This document shows, in pieces, positions 1 to 6,633 of a DNA stretch of 12,599 nucleotides. Made by a program: the position numbers and the translations under genes. Origin of the DNA: an uncultured Anaerolineae bacterium (GTDB lineage: Bacteria; Chloroflexota; Anaerolineae; Anaerolineales; UBA4823). The DNA lies in the NCBI GenBank assembly GCA_937129505.1, contig CAKZNJ010000164.1:1-12599 (forward strand), given 5' to 3'. Each line of letters starts with the position of its first letter. Positions within the stretch are counted from its first letter, which is position 1. The notes below the pieces were generated by a model that was given only the letters and a program-made list of their open reading frames with translations, was not told the DNA's origin and ran no database searches.

Positions 1-1341
1 AACGAGAGTGCAGTCCCGAAAGAAGCCATTTTGGCAATCGGCTTAGATGCTCAAGTGGATGGCTATGTGGCTGTGGATGCAAGCGGTCAACCGCTGCATC
101 CAGCCATCATCTGGATGGACCGACGCGCGGTAGCCCAAACCGAGAAAGTACGGCAAGCTTATTCGGCCGAAGAAATTTTCAAGCGGAGTGGCTTGAATCT
201 CGATCCTTACCATGTTGCGCCAAAGATCCGTTGGCTGGCGGATGAGCATCCCCGAGTCTTTGAACGAGCACGAACCTTTTTGATGCCCGGCAGTTATATC
301 GCTTATTATCTCAGCGGCGAACTGGGGATTGATTATTCAAACGCTTCGTCTATGCTCTTGATGGACATCCGCCAAAGAGTCTGGTCTCCGCAGCTCTGTG
401 AAATCTTCGAGATTCCTATGGATCGTCTGCCGCCCATCTATCCCGCTAATCAGGTGATCGGCACTTTAAGAGAGACCATTGCGGCTGAAGTAGGGCTATC
501 ACCAAGCACTTTGGTGGTGCTGGGCTGTGGTGACGAACACGCCGCTTGCCTCGGTGCAGGGGTCATCCGGCCGAAGATGGTCTGCGATATAACCGGCACC
601 GCCGAACCCGTCTGTGCTGTGGCGGAGACTCCCCTCTTTGATGAAAGCGGTTTGGTTGAGACGCATTGTCATGCCCACCCGGATTATTGGCTCTTAGAGA
701 ACCCGGGATTCGTCTCAGGCGGCAACTATCGCTGGTTTCGGGATCACTTCGGTCAGAGTGAGATTGCTCTGGCGAATAAACAACACAAGGAAGCTTACGA
801 GCTTCTGGACAAAATGGCTGAAGAAGTTGCCCCGGGCAGCGATGGGCTCATTCTCTTGCCCTGTCTGATGGGATCGGTCACCCCCACTTGGAACGCAGCT
901 ACTCGGGGCGTTTTTCTTGGCTTTTCGCTAACCCATACCCGCGCTCACTTTGCTCGCGCCGTGTTAGAAGGTTCTGCCTATGGCTTGCGCGACATCGTCC
1001 AGCGCATGAAAGAGATCGGATTAGCCGTCGAGGAGATTCGCGCCGTAGGTGGTGGAGCGCGCAGTCCGCTTTGGCGGCAAATCAAAGCCGATGTAACGGG
1101 CTTGCCCGTCTCCTTGACTCAAACGGTAGAGACAACGGCTCTGGGAGCTGCCATCCTTGCTCTGAATGGGGCCGGATTAACCAAAACCCTGGACGAAGCC
1201 TGCGACCTGTGTGTGAAGGTGATTGAAACTCGCTATCCCCAAACCCAAAACACTGCGATCTACGACCAGCGTTACCAAACGTATCGGGCAGCTTATTTTG
1301 CCTTGTTGCCCGTCTTCGAACAAGCAGCAAAAAGCGCATGA
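1..1341 (+). CDS. FGGY-family carbohydrate kinase (xylulokinase-like), 5' truncated by window edge
   Basis: An ATP-dependent sugar or polyol kinase of the FGGY family (COG1070-like), expected in the cytosol. The reading frame is open to base 1, so the true start and about 60-70 N-terminal residues with the first phosphate-binding loop lie outside the window; 446 residues are visible. The visible part begins near the conserved sugar-contact region (IGLDAQVDG, then PAIIWMDRRA), which corresponds to SGQMHG...PAILWxDxR in xylulokinases. The predicted catalytic base is the Asp of GCGDEH (codon 532-534). The C-terminal FGGY domain shows GGGARSPLWRQIKADVTGLP (about 1051-1110) followed by ETTALGAAILA. 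The substrate cannot be named: the QMHG and GDN motifs of classical xylulokinases are replaced here by QVDG and GDEH. The stop overlaps the next gene (ATGA), so it is co-translated with a HAD phosphatase and, further on, a G1P dehydrogenase. AraB-like ribulokinase or another polyol kinase are alternatives. Confidence 0.85.
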   Translation, partial: NESAVPKEAILAIGLDAQVDGYVAVDASGQPLHPAIIWMDRRAVAQTEKVRQAYSAEEIFKRSGLNLDPYHVAPKIRWLADEHPRVFERARTFLMPGSYIAYYLSGELGIDYSNASSMLLMDIRQRVWSPQLCEIFEIPMDRLPPIYPANQVIGTLRETIAAEVGLSPSTLVVLGCGDEHAACLGAGVIRPKMVCDITGTAEPVCAVAETPLFDESGLVETHCHAHPDYWLLENPGFVSGGNYRWFRDHFGQSEIALANKQHKEAYELLDKMAEEVAPGSDGLILLPCLMGSVTPTWNAATRGVFLGFSLTHTRAHFARAVLEGSAYGLRDIVQRMKEIGLAVEEIRAVGGGARSPLWRQIKADVTGLPVSLTQTVETTALGAAILALNGAGLTKTLDEACDLCVKVIETRYPQTQNTAIYDQRYQTYRAAYFALLPVFEQAAKSA

Positions 1342-2147
1342 CTGAGAAAATATTAGCAACGATTCGCTGCTTCCTCCTCGATATGGATGGCACCTTCTAT
1401 CTTGGGAACCGCCTCCTCGACGGTGCATTGAAATTCATGGAAGTCATTCAGCAGCAAAAGCGAGACTTTGTTTTCCTGACCAATAATTCATCCAATCGAG
1501 GCATTGCCTACGCCAAAAAAATTTCCGCCATGGGTTTTCCGCTTTCTCCCGACAAAGTGTTTACTTCTGGAGAAGCGACAGCCCGATTTTTGGCGCGGGA
1601 GTATCCAGGCAAGCGCATTTACCTCGTAGGTACACCAGCCCTAGAAGAGGAATTTCAAGACTTCGGCCTTACCTTGGTCGAGAAAGATGCCGAGATTGTT
1701 GTAGTTGGCTTTGATACAACTTTGACGTATCAAAAGCTTTATCGCTTGTGCGATTACGTCCGCGCCGGCTTGCCCTATATCGCCACGCATCCCGATTTCA
1801 ACTGCCCGACAGAGGGCGGCTATCTGCCCGATATCGGCGCCATCATTGCTTTTGTCAAAGCTTCTACCGGCCGCGAACCCGACCGGATTATCGGCAAACC
1901 TTATCGCCAAATTATTGATGAACTAGCCAATAAGTTGCAAATCCCCTTGCAAAATTTAGCCATGATTGGCGATCGGTTATACACCGATATTGCCTTAGGA
2001 CAGGCAGCCCAAATCATGACCATCCTCGTTTTGAGTGGGGAAACGAAACTCGAGGATGTTCGTGTATCACCTTTCCAGCCTGACTTTATCTTCGAGAATC
2101 TCGGAAAAATAGCCGAAAGGTTATCCCGACTTGAAACCCACGGATAA
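1338..2147 (+). CDS. HAD-IIA family hydrolase (NagD/AraL-like sugar-phosphate phosphatase)
   Basis: A 269-residue Mg2+-dependent phosphatase of the HAD superfamily, subclass IIA, the usual size for NagD/AraL/p-nitrophenylphosphatase proteins. All four HAD motifs are visible: motif I LLDMDGT with nucleophile D15 and acid D17, motif II LTNNSS around T48, motif III K187 in GKPY, and motif IV MIGDRLYTDI with D212 and D217. Between II and III lies a C2-type cap with the family-typical ATHPDFNCPTEGG and PDIGAI. No signal peptide or membrane segment is seen, so it should be cytosolic. It starts at the ATG that overlaps the kinase stop as ATGA, which indicates translational coupling. HAD-IIA enzymes such as B. 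subtilis AraL dephosphorylate several sugar phosphates and are thought to relieve phosphosugar stress. Its place between a sugar kinase and a glycerol-1-phosphate dehydrogenase fits that, but the substrate is not decided by sequence. Confidence 0.9.
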   Translation: MTEKILATIRCFLLDMDGTFYLGNRLLDGALKFMEVIQQQKRDFVFLTNNSSNRGIAYAKKISAMGFPLSPDKVFTSGEATARFLAREYPGKRIYLVGTPALEEEFQDFGLTLVEKDAEIVVVGFDTTLTYQKLYRLCDYVRAGLPYIATHPDFNCPTEGGYLPDIGAIIAFVKASTGREPDRIIGKPYRQIIDELANKLQIPLQNLAMIGDRLYTDIALGQAAQIMTILVLSGETKLEDVRVSPFQPDFIFENLGKIAERLSRLETHG

Positions 2148-2168
2148 ATTACTTTTAGAGAGGTTATT

Positions 2169-3614
2169 ATGCCCTTAGCTTATGATCCAGCCGAGAATGA
2201 ACGCTTTTGGGAAAAAGTCCGCCAGTTGCCAGGTTTTCCGCAGGGGGAAGAAATCTGTCTGCGATATATGTTGATCGAGTCCAATGCGATTTATCGCTTG
2301 AAAGAAGCCTTAACCTATATCGGCGTGCGAGACGATCAACCTCTCTTGGCAGTTATGGATACCACCCCGATGCGGCGGGGTGAAGACGATCTCAAAGCGC
2401 TCGTTCTAGCTGTGTTACAACATGCTGGCTGGGAAGTAGAGACATGTGTGTTAGAACCAGATTCAAGCGGCCAAGTCCATACCGATATGCCCCATATCTT
2501 GCAGGTCAAGGAGCGGCTAAGCCCTGAGAAGGCTGTCGTCTCGGTCGGTTCAGGAGTGGTTACGGACATTGCCAAACACGCTTGTTACCTCTTTGACCAA
2601 GAACAGGGTACACACCTTCCCTATCTAGTTTATCAAACCGCAAACAGCGTCAGTGCTTACACCTCAAACATGGCACCGACTCTCATTGAAGGGGTCAAAC
2701 GCACGCTAGCCTCGCGCTATCCAGACGCCTTGATCTGCGATTTAGAAACGTTGCGGGATGCCCCGCGCGAGATGACTATTGCCGGCGTTGGAGATCTCTT
2801 GGCGGTTTTCGTCAGCATGGCAGATTGGTATCTTGCTTATCGCTTAGGTATGGATGAAACCTATACGCCCTTGCCAGAGCTTTTGATGGGCCCTGTGGAT
2901 GAACTGCTCATCCAGAATGCGGAAGAGATTCGTAATGGCTCTCTTGAAGCCATGGCATTGTTAGCCAAGCTCATTACTTTAGGGGGTATCGCGATGTCGC
3001 TCTCCCATGCCACGGCCCCTCTTTCAGGTTTTGAACACATCGTTTCGCACACCTTAGATCTGCAAAACGAGGCTCGAGGAAAATCGCTGGCTTTGCATGG
3101 CACCCAAATAGCCCTTGCCACCGTGCTCGGAGCAGCAGCCTACCGTATTTTTCTCGAACAATTTGACCCCCATCAGTTGAACTGCGAAAGTTGCTATCCA
3201 GAACCGGAAAAAATGCACCGTTTCATCCTGCAGACCTTTCATCCTCTTGACCCAACCAATCGTGCCGGCGAAGAATGCTGGTCGGATTACCGTATTAAAC
3301 TTGAGAAGTGGCATACGGTCAAAGAGAGCTTCTCCAATTTCCTGCTGCAGTGGGATGAGATCCGCCCCGAAGTAGCCAAACGCACTCGCCCTCCCCAACA
3401 AATCCGCAGCATGTTTGCCGCTGTTGGTGGTCCCACCCGCTTCTCAGAACTCGAACCGCCATTCGAGGAAGTGGAAGTCCGCTTCGCATTTCTAAACGCT
3501 CCTTTGATTCGCAAGCGTTTCACCATTGGCGATTTATTTATCTGGTTCAACTGGGATCGAGAAGCCCTATGGCGGAAAGTGTGGGAAACTACGCAGACCA
3601 ATCACGTCCGCTAA
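2169..3614 (+). CDS. sn-glycerol-1-phosphate dehydrogenase family protein (AraM/EgsA-like)
   Basis: A 481-residue member of the iron-type alcohol dehydrogenase fold (Fe-ADH_2, AraM/EgsA group). Characterised members reduce dihydroxyacetone phosphate to sn-glycerol 1-phosphate with NAD(P)H. The nucleotide-binding loop is VGSGVVTDIAKH (about 126-137), followed by YQTANSVSAYTS (155-166). Predicted metal ligands are D209 in AGVGDLLA, H290 in SGFEHIVSH and H310 in LHGTQ; this Asp-His-His set matches Zn/Ni-dependent G1P dehydrogenases. The C-terminal part (FLNAPLIRKRFTIGDLF) resembles the AraM tail. It is roughly 85-90 residues longer than B. subtilis AraM, mostly in a segment around 325-440 containing a CxxC (C339, C342). 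Start chosen at ATG 2169 with GAGAGG at 2158-2163, 21 bases after the HAD gene, so it is probably in the same operon. An archaeal-type lipid role or a sugar-phosphate side role are both possible; the fold is sure, the substrate less so. Confidence 0.85.
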   Translation: MPLAYDPAENERFWEKVRQLPGFPQGEEICLRYMLIESNAIYRLKEALTYIGVRDDQPLLAVMDTTPMRRGEDDLKALVLAVLQHAGWEVETCVLEPDSSGQVHTDMPHILQVKERLSPEKAVVSVGSGVVTDIAKHACYLFDQEQGTHLPYLVYQTANSVSAYTSNMAPTLIEGVKRTLASRYPDALICDLETLRDAPREMTIAGVGDLLAVFVSMADWYLAYRLGMDETYTPLPELLMGPVDELLIQNAEEIRNGSLEAMALLAKLITLGGIAMSLSHATAPLSGFEHIVSHTLDLQNEARGKSLALHGTQIALATVLGAAAYRIFLEQFDPHQLNCESCYPEPEKMHRFILQTFHPLDPTNRAGEECWSDYRIKLEKWHTVKESFSNFLLQWDEIRPEVAKRTRPPQQIRSMFAAVGGPTRFSELEPPFEEVEVRFAFLNAPLIRKRFTIGDLFIWFNWDREALWRKVWETTQTNHVR

Positions 3615-3621
3615 AAGGTCG

Positions 3622-3650
3622 TTGTGATTTCGACTGCTTTACTGTATAAT
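3622..3650 (+). promoter_or_regulatory. Sigma70-type promoter for the Trm112-HEAT gene pair
   Basis: TTGTGA at 3622-3627 and a perfect TATAAT at 3645-3650, separated by 17 bp. It lies just after the G1P dehydrogenase stop. Expected transcription start is near 3657. The -10 box covers the ATG at 3649, which argues that this upstream ATG is not the start of the following gene. Confidence 0.7.
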
Positions 3651-3680
3651 GACCTCCATTCACCATGAGTTGAGAATTAC

Positions 3681-3685
3681 GGAGG
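3681..3685 (+). promoter_or_regulatory. Ribosome binding site GGAGG deciding the Trm112 start
   Basis: GGAGG lies 8 bases before ATG 3694. The in-frame ATG at 3649 has no such site and falls in the promoter -10 box. Confidence 0.75.
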
Positions 3686-3693
3686 TAAAGCCA

Positions 3694-3912
3694 ATGGTTG
3701 CTCAAGAATTGTTAGAAATCCTGCGTTGCCCGGTATGCATTCAGCAAATCGATCATCCGCTTGAGTATTATCAAGAGTGCTGGTTGATCTGCCCCGATTG
3801 CGGGCGTAAGTATCCGATCAAAGAGGATATTCCCATCATGTTGGTAGACGAAGGGGACAAATGGATCAATACTCCCAAGGAGCAACTGCCGGTTCCACCC
3901 CCTGAAGAATGA
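3694..3912 (+). CDS. Trm112 family zinc-ribbon protein
   Basis: A 72-residue protein of the Trm112/UPF0434 family (E. coli YcaR-like), usual length about 60-70. It begins ELLEILRCPVC and continues with ICPDCGRKYPIKEDIPIML. Four cysteines, C12, C15, C33 and C36, form two CxxC knuckles expected to bind one zinc, and IPIML closes the small beta domain. In eukaryotes and archaea Trm112 is the activating partner of several methyltransferases acting on tRNA, rRNA and release factor; the role of bacterial homologues is less settled. ATG 3694 is chosen over ATG 3649 because it has a GGAGG site and because the promoter -10 box covers the earlier codon. One base separates its stop from the next gene. 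The tail is rich in proline and acidic residues. Confidence 0.9.
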   Translation: MVAQELLEILRCPVCIQQIDHPLEYYQECWLICPDCGRKYPIKEDIPIMLVDEGDKWINTPKEQLPVPPPEE

Positions 3913-3913
3913 C

Positions 3914-4489
3914 ATGTCGGAGATAGACGAATTTATCCAGCAGCTTGTCAGTGGAGAGGATGAAAAAGCTGAGGCGGCTGCGCTGGCGTTAGCCCAATTT
4001 GGCGACCGAGCGATCACGTCGTTACTCGAATTAACCCGCTCAAGCGACAGTGATTGGCGGTGGTGGGCGTTGCGCGCCATATCCCAGATCCCCTCTCCTG
4101 AATCCAAAGCAGCGCTCATCCAAGGTCTCCGCGATGACGACATCCACGTCCGTCAGTGTGCTGCCCTTGGCTTACGCCATCAACCAACCTTTGAGGCTGT
4201 GCCTCTCTTGCTGGAGGCACTGGCTTCAACGGATAAACTCCTTTGCCGCTTGGCGGCTGATGCCCTCATTGCGGTTGGTCACCAAGCAGTGCCAGACTTA
4301 ATCTTAGTGGTCAAAAACGGTAAACCCCCCGCGCGCTTGGAGGCAGTGCGAGCTCTCGCCTTGATCGGCGACCCGCGCGCCATTCCCATCCTTTACGAAG
4401 TATTAGGCGAGGAATCAACGTTTATGGATTACTGGGCGACCGAAGGGTTAGACCGCATGGGCGTTGGCATTACGTATGTCACACCCTAG
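3914..4489 (+). CDS. HEAT-repeat (PBS-lyase-like) domain protein
   Basis: A 191-residue soluble protein made almost wholly of short alpha-helical HEAT/PBS-lyase-type repeats. Repeats can be picked out at about residues 17-43, 48-75 (WALRAISQIPSPESKAALIQ), 78-105 (VRQCAALGLRHQPTFEAVPL), 110-133 and 139-165 (ARLEAVRALALIGDPRAIPI). Each pairs a helix with an R-x-x-A-x-x-A-L-G/A pattern with a second helix containing AVPxL or AIPxL. No catalytic residues, signal peptide or membrane segment are seen. Such proteins are usually protein-binding scaffolds, so a specific role cannot be assigned. Its ATG lies one base after the Trm112 stop, so the two are very likely co-translated; a shared partner is possible but unproven. 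Its TAG stop directly abuts the stop of the convergent DUF456 gene. Confidence 0.85.
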   Translation: MSEIDEFIQQLVSGEDEKAEAAALALAQFGDRAITSLLELTRSSDSDWRWWALRAISQIPSPESKAALIQGLRDDDIHVRQCAALGLRHQPTFEAVPLLLEALASTDKLLCRLAADALIAVGHQAVPDLILVVKNGKPPARLEAVRALALIGDPRAIPILYEVLGEESTFMDYWATEGLDRMGVGITYVTP

Positions 4490-4990
4490 CTACGAACCCT
4501 TCCAAACCCATAACCACCATAATCCCATTATCCCCAACCCGATCGCAAATCGAGCTACAAAACTCAAACCCCAACCAAGGGCAAGCCCTTGCAGGGCCGC
4601 CCAGGCTTTTTTCCAATCTCTCTGGCGTTGATATTCATAAATTAGAACAGCCAAAGGCGCGGTAATCAAACCACCTAAGGGAGGCAACAGAACGGTGCCT
4701 AGAAAGCCAGCCAATAACGCTAAACCGATTCCTTGCCACGAGGCACCGCTCTGCTTGGCTCCGACACCCATCAGTACATTATCAATGACCGTGCCGACCA
4801 GCATTAAGACCGTCAACAACGCGAAAACAACCCACCCTATGGTCGTGAATCCCTGAATCACGCCGTATCCTAATGCAGCTAACCACATCACCACCAAACC
4901 GGGAAAGATCGGCACAACCAAACCGATCAGACCGATAATCATGACAATCTGAATGACCCAAAACAAAGAAGTTTCTAACCAAGCACCCAT
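4490..4990 (-). CDS. DUF456 family integral membrane protein
   Basis: A 166-residue membrane protein matching the DUF456 family in size and pattern. From the chosen start, hydrophobic segments lie at about 8-28, 30-48, 52-72, 86-118 and 134-163. They are glycine-rich (LIGLVVPIFPG, LAGFLGTVLLPPLGGLITAP), with a charged stretch YQRQRDWKKAW near 120-130 before the last segment. Function of the family is unknown. The reading frame extends upstream to 5032, but that would overlap the 3' end of serS by about 40 bases; ATG 4990, two bases past the serS stop and preceded by GGAG about 10 bases upstream, gives the usual family length and start (MGAWLETSLF). It is therefore probably cotranscribed with serS and under the T-box. 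Its stop is back to back with that of the convergent HEAT gene. Confidence 0.85.
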   Translation of the reverse strand: MGAWLETSLFWVIQIVMIIGLIGLVVPIFPGLVVMWLAALGYGVIQGFTTIGWVVFALLTVLMLVGTVIDNVLMGVGAKQSGASWQGIGLALLAGFLGTVLLPPLGGLITAPLAVLIYEYQRQRDWKKAWAALQGLALGWGLSFVARFAIGLGIMGLWWLWVWKGS

Positions 4991-4992
4991 CC

Positions 4993-6270
4993 CTACACTT
5001 CTCCCCGAATGACCTCTACCCCTCCCATCCAAGGGCGTAACACTTCAGGGACGACGATACTGCCATCCGCTTGTTGGTAATTCTCTAAAACGGCGATCAG
5101 CGTGCGCGGCAAGCCAAGCCCCGATCCGTTCAGGGTGTGGACAAAGCGCGCTTTGCCCCCATCGCTGGGGCGATATTTAATATTGGCTCGGCGGGCTTGA
5201 AAATCGGTGACATTCGAGACCGAAGACACCTCTAACCATTCACCACAACCTGCTGCCCATACCTCAATGTCATAAGTTATCGCCGACCCAAAACCCAAAT
5301 CCCCCGTGCAGAGTTGCTTAACGCGATAAGGCAAACCTAACAAGGCGCAAGTCTCTTCTGCATCCTGACGCATCTTTTCTAATTCGCTGTCGGAGTCCTC
5401 TGGTTTGCAGAAAATATACATTTCCACCTTGTCAAACTGATGGCCGCGCTTGATTCCGCGCACATCCCGCCCGGCGCTCATTTTTTCACGCCGAAAACAA
5501 GGGGTGTAAGCGGTATAGCGGCGCGGCAGGGAGGTTTCTTCGAGGATCTCTTCCATATGCAAGCCTGTTAGGGGAACCTCGGCCGTCGGCACCATCCATA
5601 GATCCTCTTCATGATCTCGATAGAGGTTATCCTGAAATTTGGGCAATTGACCCGCCCCAAAGAGCGTTTGCCCCTTGACCATGAAAGGGGGGTATTTCTC
5701 CAAATAGCCCTGTTTAGCATGTAGATCGAGCATATAGGCGATCAAGGCGCGCTGCAAACGTGCTCCTAAACCGCTCAAAACATAAAAGCGGGAACCGGTG
5801 ATTTTGATACCCTGATCAAAATTGAGGATGCCCAACTTCACTCCCAAATCCCAATGGGGTTGCGGTTCAAAATCAAATCTTGGCAGTTCTCCGACGGTTT
5901 TCAAGACCACATTGTCATTCTCGTCTCTGCCCAAGGGGGTGCGCGGATCGGGCAAATTTGGGATAACCGCCAGGGTGTTTTGGAGTTGGTTTTCCACATG
6001 GCGCAAGCGTTCATCGAGTTCGGCGATGTGATCACCAACTTGGCGCATTGCTTCAATCTTTACTTGCCTTTCCGCATTGTCTTTGATCTTGCCAATCTCT
6101 TTTGAGACAGCGTTCCTTTCTGCTTTTAGGGCTTCAACCTCTTGAATCAAAGCTCTCCGTTGGGCATCGAATTGGAGAACTTCATCTACAGGGCAAGGGT
6201 CTAGTTGGCGATTTCGCATCGCTTCTCGCACCACATCAGGTTTTTCGCGCAGGAAATTTAGGTCAATCAT
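4993..6270 (-). CDS. serS: Serine--tRNA ligase (SerRS)
   Basis: Class II aminoacyl-tRNA synthetase that charges tRNA-Ser (and tRNA-Sec where present) with serine. From the chosen start it is 425 residues, the family norm. Residues 1-105 form the long antiparallel coiled coil that grips the tRNA variable arm. The catalytic core shows the serine-binding PTAEVPLT (228-235), motif 2 from FRREKM through GRDVRGIKRGHQFDKVEM (259-284), and motif 3 LNGSGLGLPRTLIAVLEN (380-397). ATG 6270 (MIDLNFLREKP) is chosen because AAAGGAG lies 8 bases upstream. A longer in-frame reading up to 6345 would translate the T-box terminator and is rejected. Motif 2 reads REKMSAGRD where E. coli and B. subtilis have SEAG-type sequence; the length is unchanged. 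Expression should be controlled by the serine T-box upstream. Confidence 0.97.
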   Translation of the reverse strand: MIDLNFLREKPDVVREAMRNRQLDPCPVDEVLQFDAQRRALIQEVEALKAERNAVSKEIGKIKDNAERQVKIEAMRQVGDHIAELDERLRHVENQLQNTLAVIPNLPDPRTPLGRDENDNVVLKTVGELPRFDFEPQPHWDLGVKLGILNFDQGIKITGSRFYVLSGLGARLQRALIAYMLDLHAKQGYLEKYPPFMVKGQTLFGAGQLPKFQDNLYRDHEEDLWMVPTAEVPLTGLHMEEILEETSLPRRYTAYTPCFRREKMSAGRDVRGIKRGHQFDKVEMYIFCKPEDSDSELEKMRQDAEETCALLGLPYRVKQLCTGDLGFGSAITYDIEVWAAGCGEWLEVSSVSNVTDFQARRANIKYRPSDGGKARFVHTLNGSGLGLPRTLIAVLENYQQADGSIVVPEVLRPWMGGVEVIRGEV

Positions 6271-6278
6271 CGGTTCAT

Positions 6279-6285
6279 CTCCTTT
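6279..6285 (-). promoter_or_regulatory. Ribosome binding site AAAGGAG of serS
   Basis: AAAGGAG on the minus strand ends 8 bases before ATG 6270. It fixes the serS start downstream of the T-box terminator. Confidence 0.85.
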
Positions 6286-6296
6286 CGTTAGCATAA

Positions 6297-6334
6297 TCAA
6301 AAGCACCCCTTCGTCCGCAGGACGAGGGGGTGCT
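6297..6334 (-). terminator. Rho-independent terminator of the serine T-box
   Basis: The minus strand reads AGCACCCC (6334-6327), a C/A mismatch, TCGTCC, loop TGC, GGACGA, then GGGGTGCT (6309-6302), followed by TTTTGATT. Its 5' arm overlaps the antiterminator partner strands, so the two structures exclude each other. Confidence 0.92.
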
Positions 6335-6596
6335 CGTGGTGCCACCTGCTTTTGCCAGTCTCGTTTTGGAAAGAGTCACCGAGAACGGCCTTCTTGGAGC
6401 TATAACGGGCTACCCGATCCCTCTTACGAGGTTGCTGCTTTTGGTTGCAGCGTCAGCCTCCCTGCGAGGGCGGCGGGTCTGATTTAGACCAGCGGAAGGG
6501 ATTTCACTGTTTCCCTTGGCCGCCTTGCACCGGCCGACGGCTCTCTGCACAAGGGCAATCAGTTACTCATTTCCGCGTGCGCCTTTTTCGACATTG
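6297..6596 (-). promoter_or_regulatory. Serine T-box riboswitch (serS leader)
   Basis: A transcription-attenuating T-box leader that senses uncharged tRNA-Ser. Reading the minus strand: stem I is closed by GCGGAA (6576-6571) with TTCCGC (6497-6492). The specifier loop has ATGAGTA (6570-6564, with the AGTA bulge motif) opposite GAAATCCC (6505-6498), and ACTG pairs with CAGT above it. The likely specifier codon is UCC (6501-6499). Higher up come CCCTT/AAGGG, the AGAGAG motif (6546-6541) and a GGTG apical motif. The antiterminator can be drawn as GCAGG, a 7-base bulge UGGCACC, ACGAG, then CTCGT and CCTGC. The bulge UGGC pairs with an NCCA end having discriminator G, which is typical of tRNA-Ser. 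This leader fills the approximately 360-base gap between lysS and serS. Confidence 0.93.
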
Positions 6597-6602
6597 CCAA
6601 GC

Positions 6603-6630
6603 ATTATACCTGACCTCGAGATGCTGTCAA
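6603..6630 (-). promoter_or_regulatory. Sigma70 promoter of serS, perfect hexamers
   Basis: TTGACA at 6630-6625 and TATAAT at 6608-6603 on the minus strand, spacer 16 bp. The expected start near 6596 is just before the T-box stem I. The -35 box begins 3 bases after the lysS stop. Confidence 0.9.
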
Positions 6631-6633
6631 GCG

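Noticed and set aside
3616..3655. AGGTC...GACCT inverted repeat flanking the Trm112 promoter as an operator
   Set aside because: The arms are only 5 bp and 30 bases apart, which is expected by chance.
3649..3693. Earlier ATG for the Trm112 protein
   Set aside because: It lies within the promoter -10 box, has no ribosome binding site and would add residues not seen in the family.
6271..6345. N-terminal extension of serS reading as a proline- and arginine-rich leader peptide
   Set aside because: It is the T-box terminator hairpin read as codons. The AAAGGAG site and family alignment place the start at 6270.
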